Positions 20,269-27,490 of a DNA stretch of 27,490 bases are shown here, piece after piece. Both the position numbers and the translations under genes were made by a program. This DNA is from a virus. Under the pieces are notes generated by a model. It was given only the letters and a program-made list of their open reading frames with translations. It searched no databases and had not been told where the DNA came from. Position 1 is the stretch's first letter; each line of letters opens with the position of its first letter. Location: positions 1 to 27,490 of IMG/VR virus record IMGVR_UViG_3300009636_000029. One strand, given 5' to 3'.

Positions 20269-21351
20269 ATGGCCGATCTCATTCACGCATCCGGTATCCT
20301 CTTTGTGACGCCAGCAAATCTGGCGCTATTTCTGTTGCGCGCGCCGGGTGGAGATTATTCGAATTGCTGGGCATGGCCTGGCGGCAAGATCGAGGATGGC
20401 GAGACGCCGGAACAAGCGGCCGTGCGCGAGACGCTCGAAGAGGCTGGCCAGTGCCCTGATGGCGAACGATTGCTGCTCGACCGGTGGATATTCCAAGCCG
20501 AAGGCGGCGAAATGGTCGAGTTCTCGACCTTCATCCAGCGCGTTCTGGAGCCGTTCACGCCGATGATCTCAATGGAGCATCGCGCCTGGACGTGGGCAAA
20601 GCTAGCGGAACCGCCGCATCCATTGCATCCCGGCGTCGAGCGCGTGATTCGTATGCTCAACATGAACGAGCTGGAGATCGCGCGAGGAATGCGCGCCGGC
20701 GATCTGATTTCGCCGCAGCGGGTCGGCAATCTTTGGCTATTCGCGATGCGCATCACTGGGACCGGACTGGCCTATCGCGCGTCGCGTAAGGAATACGCCT
20801 GGCGCGGCCCGGAGATCTATCTGACCGCCGACTTCTGCGAGCGCTGCCAAGGGCTGCCGATCATCGTCGATCATCCGCAGGGGCGACTGAACACTCAGGA
20901 ATATGCGGCGCGCACGGCCGGGGCGGTATTCCTGCCATATCTCGACATGGAAAAGAAAGAAGTCTGGGCGATTGTCCGCATCCATGACGAAGACGTGGCG
21001 CGCGCGATGCTGCGGGGCGAGTTCTCGACCAGCCCCTATGTGGATTTCAAGACGGCGGCGGACGCCGGTGAGATCGAGCCGATCGGCGACGGTAACATGG
21101 TGCTGATCGAAAACGAACCGCACTACCTTGACCATCTCGCGATTTGCACAAACTCTCCTGGAGTCTGGGATAAGGGCGTAGGGCTTGACGGGATCGCGGT
21201 CGGCGAGGTGGCTCCTGAAGTGACTTTGCCGCCGGTCGCCAACACGCCGGAGCCGGCCTACGCCGATGCGGCGCGCGTGGCGCGCTTAAACAACGCTCTC
21301 TTGCGAGCGAGGGTTTCACTACTGGCGACACGCGCGATAAGGATAGCTTAA
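20269..21351 (+). CDS. NUDIX hydrolase fused to DUF2213-type head protein
   Basis: A 360-residue product. Residues 1-130 form a NUDIX domain; the Nudix box runs from Gly39 to Gln61, with Gly39, Glu45, Arg53, Glu54, Glu57, Glu58 and Gly60 in place. NUDIX enzymes cleave nucleoside diphosphate derivatives. From about residue 165 to 300 it resembles DUF2213, a phage family in the position of the prohead maturation protease: YRASRKEYAWRGPEIYLTA, PIIVDHPQGRLNTQEYAART and MLRGEFSTSPYVDFKT. Location between the portal/MuF genes and the scaffold agrees. Start is at ATG 20269; a frame from 20158 adds an unlikely hydrophobic leader. Whether the NUDIX part is active or just structural is not known. Confidence 0.85.
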   Translation: MADLIHASGILFVTPANLALFLLRAPGGDYSNCWAWPGGKIEDGETPEQAAVRETLEEAGQCPDGERLLLDRWIFQAEGGEMVEFSTFIQRVLEPFTPMISMEHRAWTWAKLAEPPHPLHPGVERVIRMLNMNELEIARGMRAGDLISPQRVGNLWLFAMRITGTGLAYRASRKEYAWRGPEIYLTADFCERCQGLPIIVDHPQGRLNTQEYAARTAGAVFLPYLDMEKKEVWAIVRIHDEDVARAMLRGEFSTSPYVDFKTAADAGEIEPIGDGNMVLIENEPHYLDHLAICTNSPGVWDKGVGLDGIAVGEVAPEVTLPPVANTPEPAYADAARVARLNNALLRARVSLLATRAIRIA

Positions 21352-21353
21352 TC

Positions 21354-21569
21354 ATGCCGCTAACAGCCAAAGGTGAAGAAATAAAATCCGCGCTCGTCAA
21401 GGAATACGGCGAGAAAAAAGGCGAACAAGTCCTCTATGCCGGGAAAAATTCCGGGACTTTTACTGGGATCGACAGCATGAATAGAGATGCGCGGTTTGAT
21501 CTCGCCACGCGCCGAATGGATGCGATTGGTGCTCGGATGGACGCGCTGTGCGCGCGGCGGGACAACTAG
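21354..21569 (+). CDS. small conserved phage protein, unknown
   Basis: A 71-residue product. The first 40 residues (MPLTAKGEEIKSALVKEYGE, VLYAGKNSGTFTGID) recall a widespread short phage module found next to DUF2213 genes. It is 2 bases past the upstream stop. The C-terminal part, RMDAIGARMDALCARRD, resembles the start of the scaffold protein that follows (MDAMCSRMDAF). Function not known. Confidence 0.65.
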   Translation: MPLTAKGEEIKSALVKEYGEKKGEQVLYAGKNSGTFTGIDSMNRDARFDLATRRMDAIGARMDALCARRDN

Positions 21570-21656
21570 GATCGTTAAACATTTCCTCGGGGCCGTCGTC
21601 TGGGCGGTCACGGAAAGGGAAAACTGGACCCGGACGCGACATAAAGGAGCCTAGTC

Positions 21657-22451
21657 ATGGCTGAGAAAACCCCAGAGGAAAAGGCCCGCGAGGACGCCGC
21701 CCGTCGCGACGCGGAAGAGTCCGCTCGTTGGGACAAGATGTTTGGCACGATGGACGCCATGTGCTCGCGCATGGACGCCTTCGAGACCAAGGAAAAAGAG
21801 CGCGAAGACAAGTCGCGCAAGGATGCGGAAGAGGCTGAAGAAAAAGCCAAGGCCGACGCCGCCCGCAAAGACGAGGAAGACAAGGAAAAAGAAGAAAAGG
21901 AAAAGGCGGACAAAGCCCGGAAAGATGCCGAGGAGGCCGAGGAAAAGAAGAAAATGGAAGACGCGGCTCGCGCCGACGCCTCCAGCGCTACCCTTGCGGA
22001 AATCAAGGCGCAGCTCGAAACCTTCCGCACGCATCTCTCGGCCCAGCCCGCCGACATGGCGAGCTATGGCGAGGCGCAGGCCCGCGCCGATGCGGTCTTT
22101 CGTTTGAACGGCAAGCAGGCGCCGCCGCCCATGGTCGGCGAGAAACTGCTCGACTACCGCCGCCGGCTGCTCGGCACGCTTCAGCCATCTTCCAAGGAAT
22201 GGGGCAAGACTGACCTCAAAAGCCTAGCGGATGGCGACGTGTTCGATAATATCGAGCGTCACATCTTCGCCGACGCCGAATCCGCCGCGCGCGATTCCTC
22301 GACGATTCCGGGCGGGACGATGCGCAAGATTGAGAAGCGCGACGCCACCGGCCGAACCATCACCGAATGGCATGGCTCCTGGATGGCCAGCCAACCGGTC
22401 CCGCCGATCTCACTGCGCCGAGTCAATCCGGCTCTGCGCGGCGCCGCCTAA
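21657..22451 (+). CDS. probable scaffold protein
   Basis: A 264-residue product. Residues 1-110 are a highly charged Glu/Lys/Ala/Asp coiled coil (EKEREDKSRKDAEEAEEKAK is typical). The C-terminal part (about 120-264) is more mixed (SYGEAQARADAVFRLNGKQA, KLLDYRRRLLGTLQP). The position, between a putative maturation protein and the capsid genes, and the coiled-coil design fit a head scaffold. The start has AAAGGAG 8 bases upstream. The N-terminal segment is unusually repetitive; the antisense frames there are artefacts of the charge-rich codons. Confidence 0.75.
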   Translation: MAEKTPEEKAREDAARRDAEESARWDKMFGTMDAMCSRMDAFETKEKEREDKSRKDAEEAEEKAKADAARKDEEDKEKEEKEKADKARKDAEEAEEKKKMEDAARADASSATLAEIKAQLETFRTHLSAQPADMASYGEAQARADAVFRLNGKQAPPPMVGEKLLDYRRRLLGTLQPSSKEWGKTDLKSLADGDVFDNIERHIFADAESAARDSSTIPGGTMRKIEKRDATGRTITEWHGSWMASQPVPPISLRRVNPALRGAA

Positions 22452-22514
22452 ACAACCGGGGCGGCGATCTCGCCGCTCTATCATTTCGAGCCAGCGCCAT
22501 AGAAAGGCCTAACG

Positions 22515-23387
22515 ATGTCCGCTCTTCTCCCCTCATTCACCCCGATGCAGACGGGGAACTTCGCCGGCAAGTTCGGCGTCTCTTGGGCTGGCCTCTGGGC
22601 CGGCACGCTCCAGCCTGACCCGGCTACTCAGTTCGAAATCGCGGGCGGCGTGCTCGCTTCGACCGAAACACTCCCGATGTTCGGCGGTATCGGCATTTAT
22701 GAGATGGTTCCGCAGACTGGTGTGAAAAAATCACTTGGTCCGGTTGTCGGCCGCGCCACTGTCCTGACGAACTTCTCGGGATTTTCCGTGTTTGACCAGA
22801 ACCACGCTGGCTTCCAGACGCCGAACTCGCCGGTCCCGGTCGTCGGATCGGGAATGGAAGTCAACTTTATTCGCTTTGGGTCGAACGCCCGCATCGCCCT
22901 AGCGGCGGCGGCCAATCTCAACGTCTTCTCCGGCGGCGTCGCCTCGAATGAACAGGTGTCATGGGATTTCGTCGGCCAGCAGGTCGTTCCCTACGTCGCG
23001 GCCTACGTGGCTCAGGCGCCAACATCGGCATCTTACGTCAGTTCGACAGGTATTCTGACGCTCAACTTCTCGACGTCTCCGGTGGTCGGCGCTGGCAACT
23101 GGCTCGGCGTGAGCGGCTACACTTTGACCGCTGCACAGGTCAATGGTTCGTGGAAGGTGCTGACTTACAGCTCCACCGTCGTCACGCTGCAATTGCCGAC
23201 GGGCCTGACGATCACCTCCGGCGATTTCGCGGTTGGTTCACCCACGACGATCGCGGGCGGTGGCGCGCTGCCGATCAGCGCCATTGTCGATTATGAAGCA
23301 GGTTCGTCGATCATTCCGGTCTATAATGTTATGACCGGCCTGACGAGCTGGAATTACCAGGGCAACGCCATCGTCGCTAGTCTCTAA
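22515..23387 (+). CDS. probable head decoration or minor capsid protein
   Basis: A 290-residue product between scaffold and major capsid genes. A Gly/Ser/Val-rich, strand-rich protein (FTPMQTGNFAGKFGVSWAGL, VVGSGMEVNFIRFGSNARIA) with a second, Ser/Thr-rich beta module at about 175-250 (SSTGILTLNFSTSPVVGAGN). The order scaffold, this protein, then DUF2184 major capsid is consistent with a cement/decoration protein. There is no signal peptide. AAGG lies 7 bases before ATG. The intergenic DNA on either side contains GC-rich hairpins. Confidence 0.7.
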   Translation: MSALLPSFTPMQTGNFAGKFGVSWAGLWAGTLQPDPATQFEIAGGVLASTETLPMFGGIGIYEMVPQTGVKKSLGPVVGRATVLTNFSGFSVFDQNHAGFQTPNSPVPVVGSGMEVNFIRFGSNARIALAAAANLNVFSGGVASNEQVSWDFVGQQVVPYVAAYVAQAPTSASYVSSTGILTLNFSTSPVVGAGNWLGVSGYTLTAAQVNGSWKVLTYSSTVVTLQLPTGLTITSGDFAVGSPTTIAGGGALPISAIVDYEAGSSIIPVYNVMTGLTSWNYQGNAIVASL

Positions 23388-23444
23388 GACAAGAGGCCGA
23401 GCACGGCCGCTTCTCGCTAACACTCGAACACAGGAGTAGCGGCA

Positions 23445-24461
23445 ATGCCCGCACCATCATATGCGATTCTGCATCCCAGCTTTGTCGAGCCGGGTTATGT
23501 GATGCCCTACGCGCAGGCATCGAACGCCTTCGAACTGCTTGGACGCCCCGGCGTTCAAGTCAAACTCGGCGAAGGCGATCTTTACGTCTATATCCGCGGC
23601 CTCGACGTCCGCACGCGTGCCGCCGCCGGACAGGTGGCTTACAACCAACTTCCTGGTCCGCAGGTCACGCCGTCCTGGGCGTCGACCCCGACCTATCTGA
23701 TGCGCGCTCGCGCGGAATGGGATCACCACGACGAATCGGCTTACGCCAAACTCGGCATCAATCTGCCGGAGGCCAATCGTCTGGCCATGCGCCAGGGCCA
23801 TATTCAGCTCGCTCGAAATCTGCTGCTCTATGGCATGAACGCGGCGAACGGCGAGGGCTTGGTCAACGCACAAGGCGGAACGACCATCAATTTGCCTGCA
23901 GATTCCAATGGCCACAGCACCGTTACGACCTATGATCCCGGTCAGATGGCTCAATTCATCTTGCAGACCATCCAGGCGATCAAGACGCGCATGTTCCAGC
24001 TTGGAATGCCGCGCGAGGTGGTGATCATCGGTCCACAGCGTGTTCTCGGCCAGTTTGACTACGCGGTGGTTGAATTGACGTCCTATCAGCGTCCCGGCGC
24101 CGGATCGCAGACTGTCCGCGGCGAGATCGACGACATCCTGAAGACGCAGCGCGACACGTTCCTTTGGGGATATGACGACACGCTGATCGGCAAAGGCAAT
24201 GGCGGCACGGACGCCGTGATCATGATCATTCCAGAGATTCAGCGTCCGAACGGCAATGACCCGTGGAACACCAACATCTTCGCGACACTGCAACCGGGGA
24301 TCGATTTCACCGTGGCGCAGTATGCCGACATGGCGGCGCCGCGCGAGATTCCGACACCGATCGCCGGCGGCAAGATCGACCTGCTGACCGAAATGCGTAT
24401 GACCAGCGGATGGATGATTCGACCCGAGGCGGTGACCGTGGTCTCGATGCCGTTCCCATAA
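23445..24461 (+). CDS. major capsid protein (DUF2184 type)
   Basis: A 338-residue structural protein of the DUF2184 phage major capsid family by size, position and sequence: YAQASNAFELLGRPGVQVKL, DLYVYIRGLDVRTRAAAGQV, NLLLYGMNAANGEGLVNAQG, QTIQAIKTRMFQLGMPREVV and EIDDILKTQRDTFLWGYDDT. It would form the HK97-fold head shell. AGGAG lies 8 bases before ATG. The antisense strand of this gene is open over 445 codons, but that is judged an artefact of codon use. A homing-type endonuclease gene follows 90 bases downstream. Confidence 0.88.
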   Translation: MPAPSYAILHPSFVEPGYVMPYAQASNAFELLGRPGVQVKLGEGDLYVYIRGLDVRTRAAAGQVAYNQLPGPQVTPSWASTPTYLMRARAEWDHHDESAYAKLGINLPEANRLAMRQGHIQLARNLLLYGMNAANGEGLVNAQGGTTINLPADSNGHSTVTTYDPGQMAQFILQTIQAIKTRMFQLGMPREVVIIGPQRVLGQFDYAVVELTSYQRPGAGSQTVRGEIDDILKTQRDTFLWGYDDTLIGKGNGGTDAVIMIIPEIQRPNGNDPWNTNIFATLQPGIDFTVAQYADMAAPREIPTPIAGGKIDLLTEMRMTSGWMIRPEAVTVVSMPFP

Positions 24462-24551
24462 TACAAGAGACAGCGCGGCTAGGGGGCACCCGAAATCCAG
24501 ACTAATCCACTGGTTGCCGCGCTTCATTTCGGATTCTGAGAGGAACTCAGG

Positions 24552-25460
24552 ATGAAGAATGTCTACTATGTCTATGTCTATTTTCGTCTCACAGGAGAAC
24601 CTTGCTACGTTGGCAAGGGAAGTGAAAACAGGTTCATGAAACACCTGACGCGAGAGACAAACGCCCATCTTCGCAGCATCATCAAGCAGGCTGGCGGCGA
24701 TCTGCCTCGCGTGATTATCAGGAATGGTCTTTCGGAACGCGATGCTTTTGCGACAGAAATCGCGTTGATCAAGGCCATTGGACGTGAGGCTCATGGAGGA
24801 CCGCTAGTCAATCTCACGGATGGAGGAGAAGGCCCAAGCGGGATGATATGTTCAGATGAAACTCGGTCTAAAATAAGCACTTCATTGAAGGCAATATGGG
24901 CCGACGAGGATCTTCGACGGCAACAGAGCGCCGCTCAAATTGAAATATGGTCTAACCCTGATGCTCGAGAATCCAGGGAGTCGATCATCAAGAAATGGGC
25001 GGAATTGTTTTGGACGGAAGAAAAACGAGCTGAGCGTTCAGAAAAAACTGCATCCTTGTGGCAAGATGATGGATGGCGTAATTCTGTTATTCAAGCGTCG
25101 CAGACTGCCGCCGACACGGAAGAGTGCAAGCTAAAAAAATACAACGGCGCGAAAAAGCGATGGGATGAATTTCGATCCTTGCCGATAGAACAGCAGGACG
25201 AATATCTGAGAAGTAAGTCAGTCGATGGCGCGAAATGGTGGGTTTCTCTATCCGACGTCGAAAAAGAAAAGTGGCGTCTTGAGCAAATCGCCCGTCAGCG
25301 CCAACCTGGCGTTCAAGATAAAAAATCCAGAGCAGTTAAGGCTTCGTGGAATAATCTGTCGGAAGCCGAAAAACTGGCGCGAAAAGCTCGATATTCCGAA
25401 GGTCAACGAAGACGATGGGCACGAACGAGAAACAAAGAGACTTCAATGCCTTATCCGTGA
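24552..25460 (+). CDS. free-standing GIY-YIG homing endonuclease
   Basis: A 302-residue protein. Residues 1-95 are a GIY-YIG nuclease: YYVYVYF, CYVGKGSENRFMKHL with the catalytic Arg, TEIALIKAIG with the catalytic Glu, and LVNLTDGGEG. Residues about 98-115 (GPSGMICSDETRSKISTSLK) are of the NUMOD3 DNA-binding type. The remainder is helical with repeated Trp-containing segments (KAIWADEDLRRQ, KKWAELFWTEE, ASLWQDDGWRN, KASWNNLSEAE) of related character. It interrupts the run of structural genes just after the capsid gene, and its codon use is more A-rich than theirs. It is likely a selfish gene that cuts the homologous region of competing phages. Confidence 0.9.
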   Translation: MKNVYYVYVYFRLTGEPCYVGKGSENRFMKHLTRETNAHLRSIIKQAGGDLPRVIIRNGLSERDAFATEIALIKAIGREAHGGPLVNLTDGGEGPSGMICSDETRSKISTSLKAIWADEDLRRQQSAAQIEIWSNPDARESRESIIKKWAELFWTEEKRAERSEKTASLWQDDGWRNSVIQASQTAADTEECKLKKYNGAKKRWDEFRSLPIEQQDEYLRSKSVDGAKWWVSLSDVEKEKWRLEQIARQRQPGVQDKKSRAVKASWNNLSEAEKLARKARYSEGQRRRWARTRNKETSMPYP

Positions 25461-25480
25461 GGATTGGGAGCAGGAGGCGA

Positions 25481-25502
25481 CGCGGGCGGTAATCCGCCCG
25501 CG
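25481..25502. other. 9-bp intergenic hairpin
   Basis: CGCGGGCGG, loop TAAT, CCGCCCGCG: a perfect stem without T-run between the GIY-YIG gene and the next head gene. It could protect the mRNA or slow transcription. Similar hairpins lie after other head genes (22462-22477, 23394-23407 and the AGCGCGGC/GCCGCGCT pair around 24471-24520). Confidence 0.6.
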
Positions 25503-25574
25503 CCACGCGCACCCCAGGTTTTGCCGGTCCCTGGCTCCGCGAATTACCGGCGTCCCGGTGCAAAAGGACCAGAA

Positions 25575-26159
25575 ATGTCAATACTTCACATCGCCAACCC
25601 CCGGCCGCAGGATCACGAGTTCTATTTTCCAGTTCCGGGACTTCCGGTTCAACGCTCGATCAAAATCCCAGCGGGCCAGCAAGTTGCTCTTCCGCTTGAT
25701 CTTCGCCCCGAGCACATTGATGTCATCGTGGCGCACAACGCCCTTTTCGGGATGCACGCTGTTGAGGAATTGGACCGCGCGAGAGAATCCGTCTCGCTGA
25801 TTTATTCGATCGATAAGAAAATCCCGATCGACAAGATTTCGCGCACGTTTAAGCGCAACAAAGAATTCCAAAACGCTGTGGGGCAGCAACAGCGCGAGGC
25901 GGCGGCAATTCAATTCGCGGAAGAAATACAGAACGATGCGAACAATATGCGCGCGGGCGCGAAGCTCGAATCGTTCTCGATCGACATAACCGAGGAATCG
26001 GGGCTGCGGCCAAAAAGCTCATTTGATGAGCCTCCCAAGAACGCGCTTGAATCGACAAACATCAAGGTCGTCATGGATGAGCGACGCGCGCGTGAGATGG
26101 CGGAGAGTGGTGCGCGACAGACAGCGCCCGGCCGAGGCCAGAGCCGCAGGAGAGCATAA
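25575..26159 (+). CDS. phage connector-region protein, unknown
   Basis: A 194-residue product beginning MSILHIANPRPQDHEFYFPV; strand-rich N-terminal half (QRSIKIPAGQQVALPLDLRP), then a helical, charged part and a basic disordered end (RGQSRRRA). AAGGA lies 6 bases before ATG 25575; a longer frame from 25464 starts in the hairpin and is not credible. Place between capsid and neck genes suggests head completion. Function not known. Confidence 0.65.
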   Translation: MSILHIANPRPQDHEFYFPVPGLPVQRSIKIPAGQQVALPLDLRPEHIDVIVAHNALFGMHAVEELDRARESVSLIYSIDKKIPIDKISRTFKRNKEFQNAVGQQQREAAAIQFAEEIQNDANNMRAGAKLESFSIDITEESGLRPKSSFDEPPKNALESTNIKVVMDERRAREMAESGARQTAPGRGQSRRRA

Positions 26160-26162
26160 CCT

Positions 26163-26480
26163 ATGCTGACGAACGCTCTTACGCCCGTCTCGCTATCCAT
26201 TTCCGAGACCACTGATCTCGGATACGTGCAATATCCGATGTTGGGCGCGGTCTCGCTCGCGACCGCTGCTGGCGGCTCTATCCCTGCTGGAGCGGGAACC
26301 GTCGTCATTGTCAGCGAGGACGGTCCGTTCCGCTATCGGACGGACGGAACGGCCGCGACGCCGACGTCTGGTATGCCAGTGGCTCCGGGAACATACTTAT
26401 TTTTTAATGGACCGGTGGATTTTCTGTCTCTCGCGCCAGTTGGCCTTCAGGCGACACTCAATATCAACTTCTACGGATAA
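26163..26480 (+). CDS. small structural protein, unknown
   Basis: A 105-residue strand-rich product, MLTNALTPVSLSISETTDLG and so on, with DGPFRYRTDGTAATP and APGTYLFFNGPVDFLSLAP. This resembles small head or neck phage proteins with a beta-barrel shape. AGGAG lies 9 bases upstream. 4 bases separate its stop from the next ATG. Confidence 0.7.
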   Translation: MLTNALTPVSLSISETTDLGYVQYPMLGAVSLATAAGGSIPAGAGTVVIVSEDGPFRYRTDGTAATPTSGMPVAPGTYLFFNGPVDFLSLAPVGLQATLNINFYG

Positions 26481-26484
26481 CGCC

Positions 26485-26961
26485 ATGACTGTCTCGCTTG
26501 CGGGTTTTCAAGGCTTCATGGTTTCGGTCATGGGAATCGCCACGACCGTCGTGGCGCCGACCGACCCGCAAGTGAATTTCGCCTATGATTACGCGATTTA
26601 TGTCGTTCCAGATATTTTGCAGCAAATTCCACCGGGTGGCCAAACGAGCGGCGCGATCTCGAGCCTTTACGACGTCGCGGTCTATAATCTTGCCGGCCAT
26701 GCGCTGATTGAGTTTGGCGTCGACAGTTCATCATCGAGCAATCCGACGTTTTTTCAGACGCTCCAGAATAAATTCGATCTCAATGGCTTCAATGCTGGCA
26801 TGATCGTCGCGGCCTCGGACGAGACGACCTCCGATAGCTTCCAGATGGCGAAATGGGTCGAGAATCTGACGATTGACCAGTTGCAGCTATTAAAGACCCC
26901 GTGGGGCCGTTTGGCCCTATCACTGATCCAGCGTGGCTCGACCGGATGGGGGATATCGTGA
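26485..26961 (+). CDS. head-tail connector region protein, unknown
   Basis: A 158-residue product starting MTVSLAGFQGFMVSVMGIAT. It has strand-helix patterning (FAYDYAIYVVPDILQQIPPG, VAVYNLAGHALIEFG) and a helical C-terminus (WGRLALSLIQRGSTGWGIS). An upstream in-frame ATG at 26308 would lie inside the preceding gene. Stop overlaps the next start (GTGA). It could be a head completion (adaptor) protein; no specific motif. Confidence 0.65.
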   Translation: MTVSLAGFQGFMVSVMGIATTVVAPTDPQVNFAYDYAIYVVPDILQQIPPGGQTSGAISSLYDVAVYNLAGHALIEFGVDSSSSSNPTFFQTLQNKFDLNGFNAGMIVAASDETTSDSFQMAKWVENLTIDQLQLLKTPWGRLALSLIQRGSTGWGIS

Positions 26962-27401
26962 AACTCGTGCTCGGTGTTACCGAAGCCCCTTATCGCTCTG
27001 GCAAAACCACGGGCGCGGTAGCGGAGGCGCTTGAGAAAAAATATCACCTCATGCAGACATTCTCGGAGATTTATGGATCGAACATCGGCTCGATGCTCGA
27101 GGAAGGCATTGCAGGCGCGCTAGAGACCATGTTGCAGGGGGGGGCGGTCAATAAGCATCCATTCGAGGCTGGCTGCGCCAAGATCGAAAATCTGTTTCGG
27201 CAATCGCTGACGATAAAAGCCTATGACGGTCTCATTCCAGGCGTTCCGACCAAGGCGTCGCTTGAGGGCATCTCGAACCGCTTCAAAAATCCGCGCTACA
27301 TCGTGAAACGCGGAAAGAAAATCAAACGGCCATCAAGGCCAGCTTTTGTCGATACCGGAACTCTCCAACGAAATTTCGTGGCCTTCGTGGAGACAGAATG
27401 A
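26958..27401 (+). CDS. tail completion/neck protein-like
   Basis: A 147-residue product. The start GTG at 26958 overlaps the previous stop as GTGA, with GGGGG 5 bases upstream; ATG at 26946 is an alternative. The tail, RPAFVDTGTLQRNFVAFVE, resembles the LVDTGxLxxS end of HK97 gp10-like neck and tail-completion proteins. The middle has a basic cluster (RYIVKRGKKIKRPSRP). The next gene begins in an ATGA at 27398. Confidence 0.65.
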   Translation: MKLVLGVTEAPYRSGKTTGAVAEALEKKYHLMQTFSEIYGSNIGSMLEEGIAGALETMLQGGAVNKHPFEAGCAKIENLFRQSLTIKAYDGLIPGVPTKASLEGISNRFKNPRYIVKRGKKIKRPSRPAFVDTGTLQRNFVAFVETE

Positions 27402-27490
27402 CCACGGTCGCTCAAGCGCTCCTCGGGAAAGACCCGCTCGAAGCCGCTCTCGCCGAGGGCATTGAGTCGATTTCCCAAGATTTCGAACTG
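27398..27490 (+). CDS. start of next neck gene, cut by window end
   Basis: The first 31 codons of a gene (MTTVAQALLGKDPLEAALAE and on) that starts in an ATGA overlap and runs past the end. Too short to identify; by place it is a further neck or tail gene. Confidence 0.6.
   Translation, partial: MTTVAQALLGKDPLEAALAEGIESISQDFEL

Noticed and set aside
21657-22057. Overlapping antisense and + frames in the scaffold coding region
   Set aside because: Ser/Phe-rich or Arg/Lys-rich shadows of a Glu/Lys-rich coiled-coil gene.
23457-24794. 445-codon open frame antisense to the major capsid gene
   Set aside because: It mirrors codon use of a GC-rich conserved gene, runs beyond it into the homing endonuclease gene, has no ribosome-binding site of note and no recognisable domain, unlike the antisense gene in the intein.

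Overview
The window is a contiguous stretch of a tailed double-stranded DNA phage or prophage. Base composition (GC-rich, many CGCG and GATC words) and the look of the proteins suggest an alphaproteobacterial host, most likely in the Rhizobiales. This host call is inference; no host gene, integrase, attachment site, tRNA or rRNA was seen.

Layout. (1) 1-780: two small rightward genes, the first a stand-alone DnaA domain IV-like protein, closed by a bidirectional terminator at about 928-958. (2) 1000-5103: a leftward early-type operon of about a dozen small uncharacterised phage genes with ATGA overlaps. It is interrupted at about 3962-4551 by a gene-less, helix-rich stretch that looks like a large structured RNA read from the opposite (+) strand. 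(3) 5104-5450: a control region with an operator-like dyad. (4) 5451-11178: the start of the rightward head module: small terminase, large terminase with an extra nuclease-like C-terminal domain, a DUF1073-type portal, and a MuF-like head protein split by an intein. (5) 11179-20150: an accessory island inside the head module. It holds two GCCNN pentamer arrays, leftward genes of unknown role, two related secreted proteins flanking a secreted SGNH hydrolase, a T5orf172/GIY-YIG-like nuclease, small basic proteins with GRPxK tails, an HNH/zinc-ribbon-like protein and a leftward cluster with a J-domain protein. (6) 20269-27490: the rest of the head and neck module: NUDIX-DUF2213 fusion, scaffold-like protein, a probable decoration protein, DUF2184-type major capsid protein, a free-standing GIY-YIG homing endonuclease, and connector or tail-completion genes running off the end.

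The most remarkable object is the intein at 10150-11070. On its opposite strand lies a 282-codon gene (11010 to 10162) that is confined to the intein. It encodes two helix-turn-helix segments followed by a probable PD-(D/E)XK/Vsr-like nuclease, so it looks like a homing endonuclease written antisense to its own intein. The two readings are in codon-for-codon register. The antisense start codon and Shine-Dalgarno sequence are the complement of the intein block F motif, and the antisense catalytic strand is the complement of a sense DDFHGDG motif.

The genes together give a portal, terminase, MuF, maturation/scaffold and capsid assembly line. It has been invaded by at least two homing-type nucleases, at the MuF gene and next to the capsid gene, and by a cargo island whose secreted proteins probably alter the host envelope. 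Leftward and rightward units seem to share repressor-like operators containing GTTTC/GAAAC half-sites.
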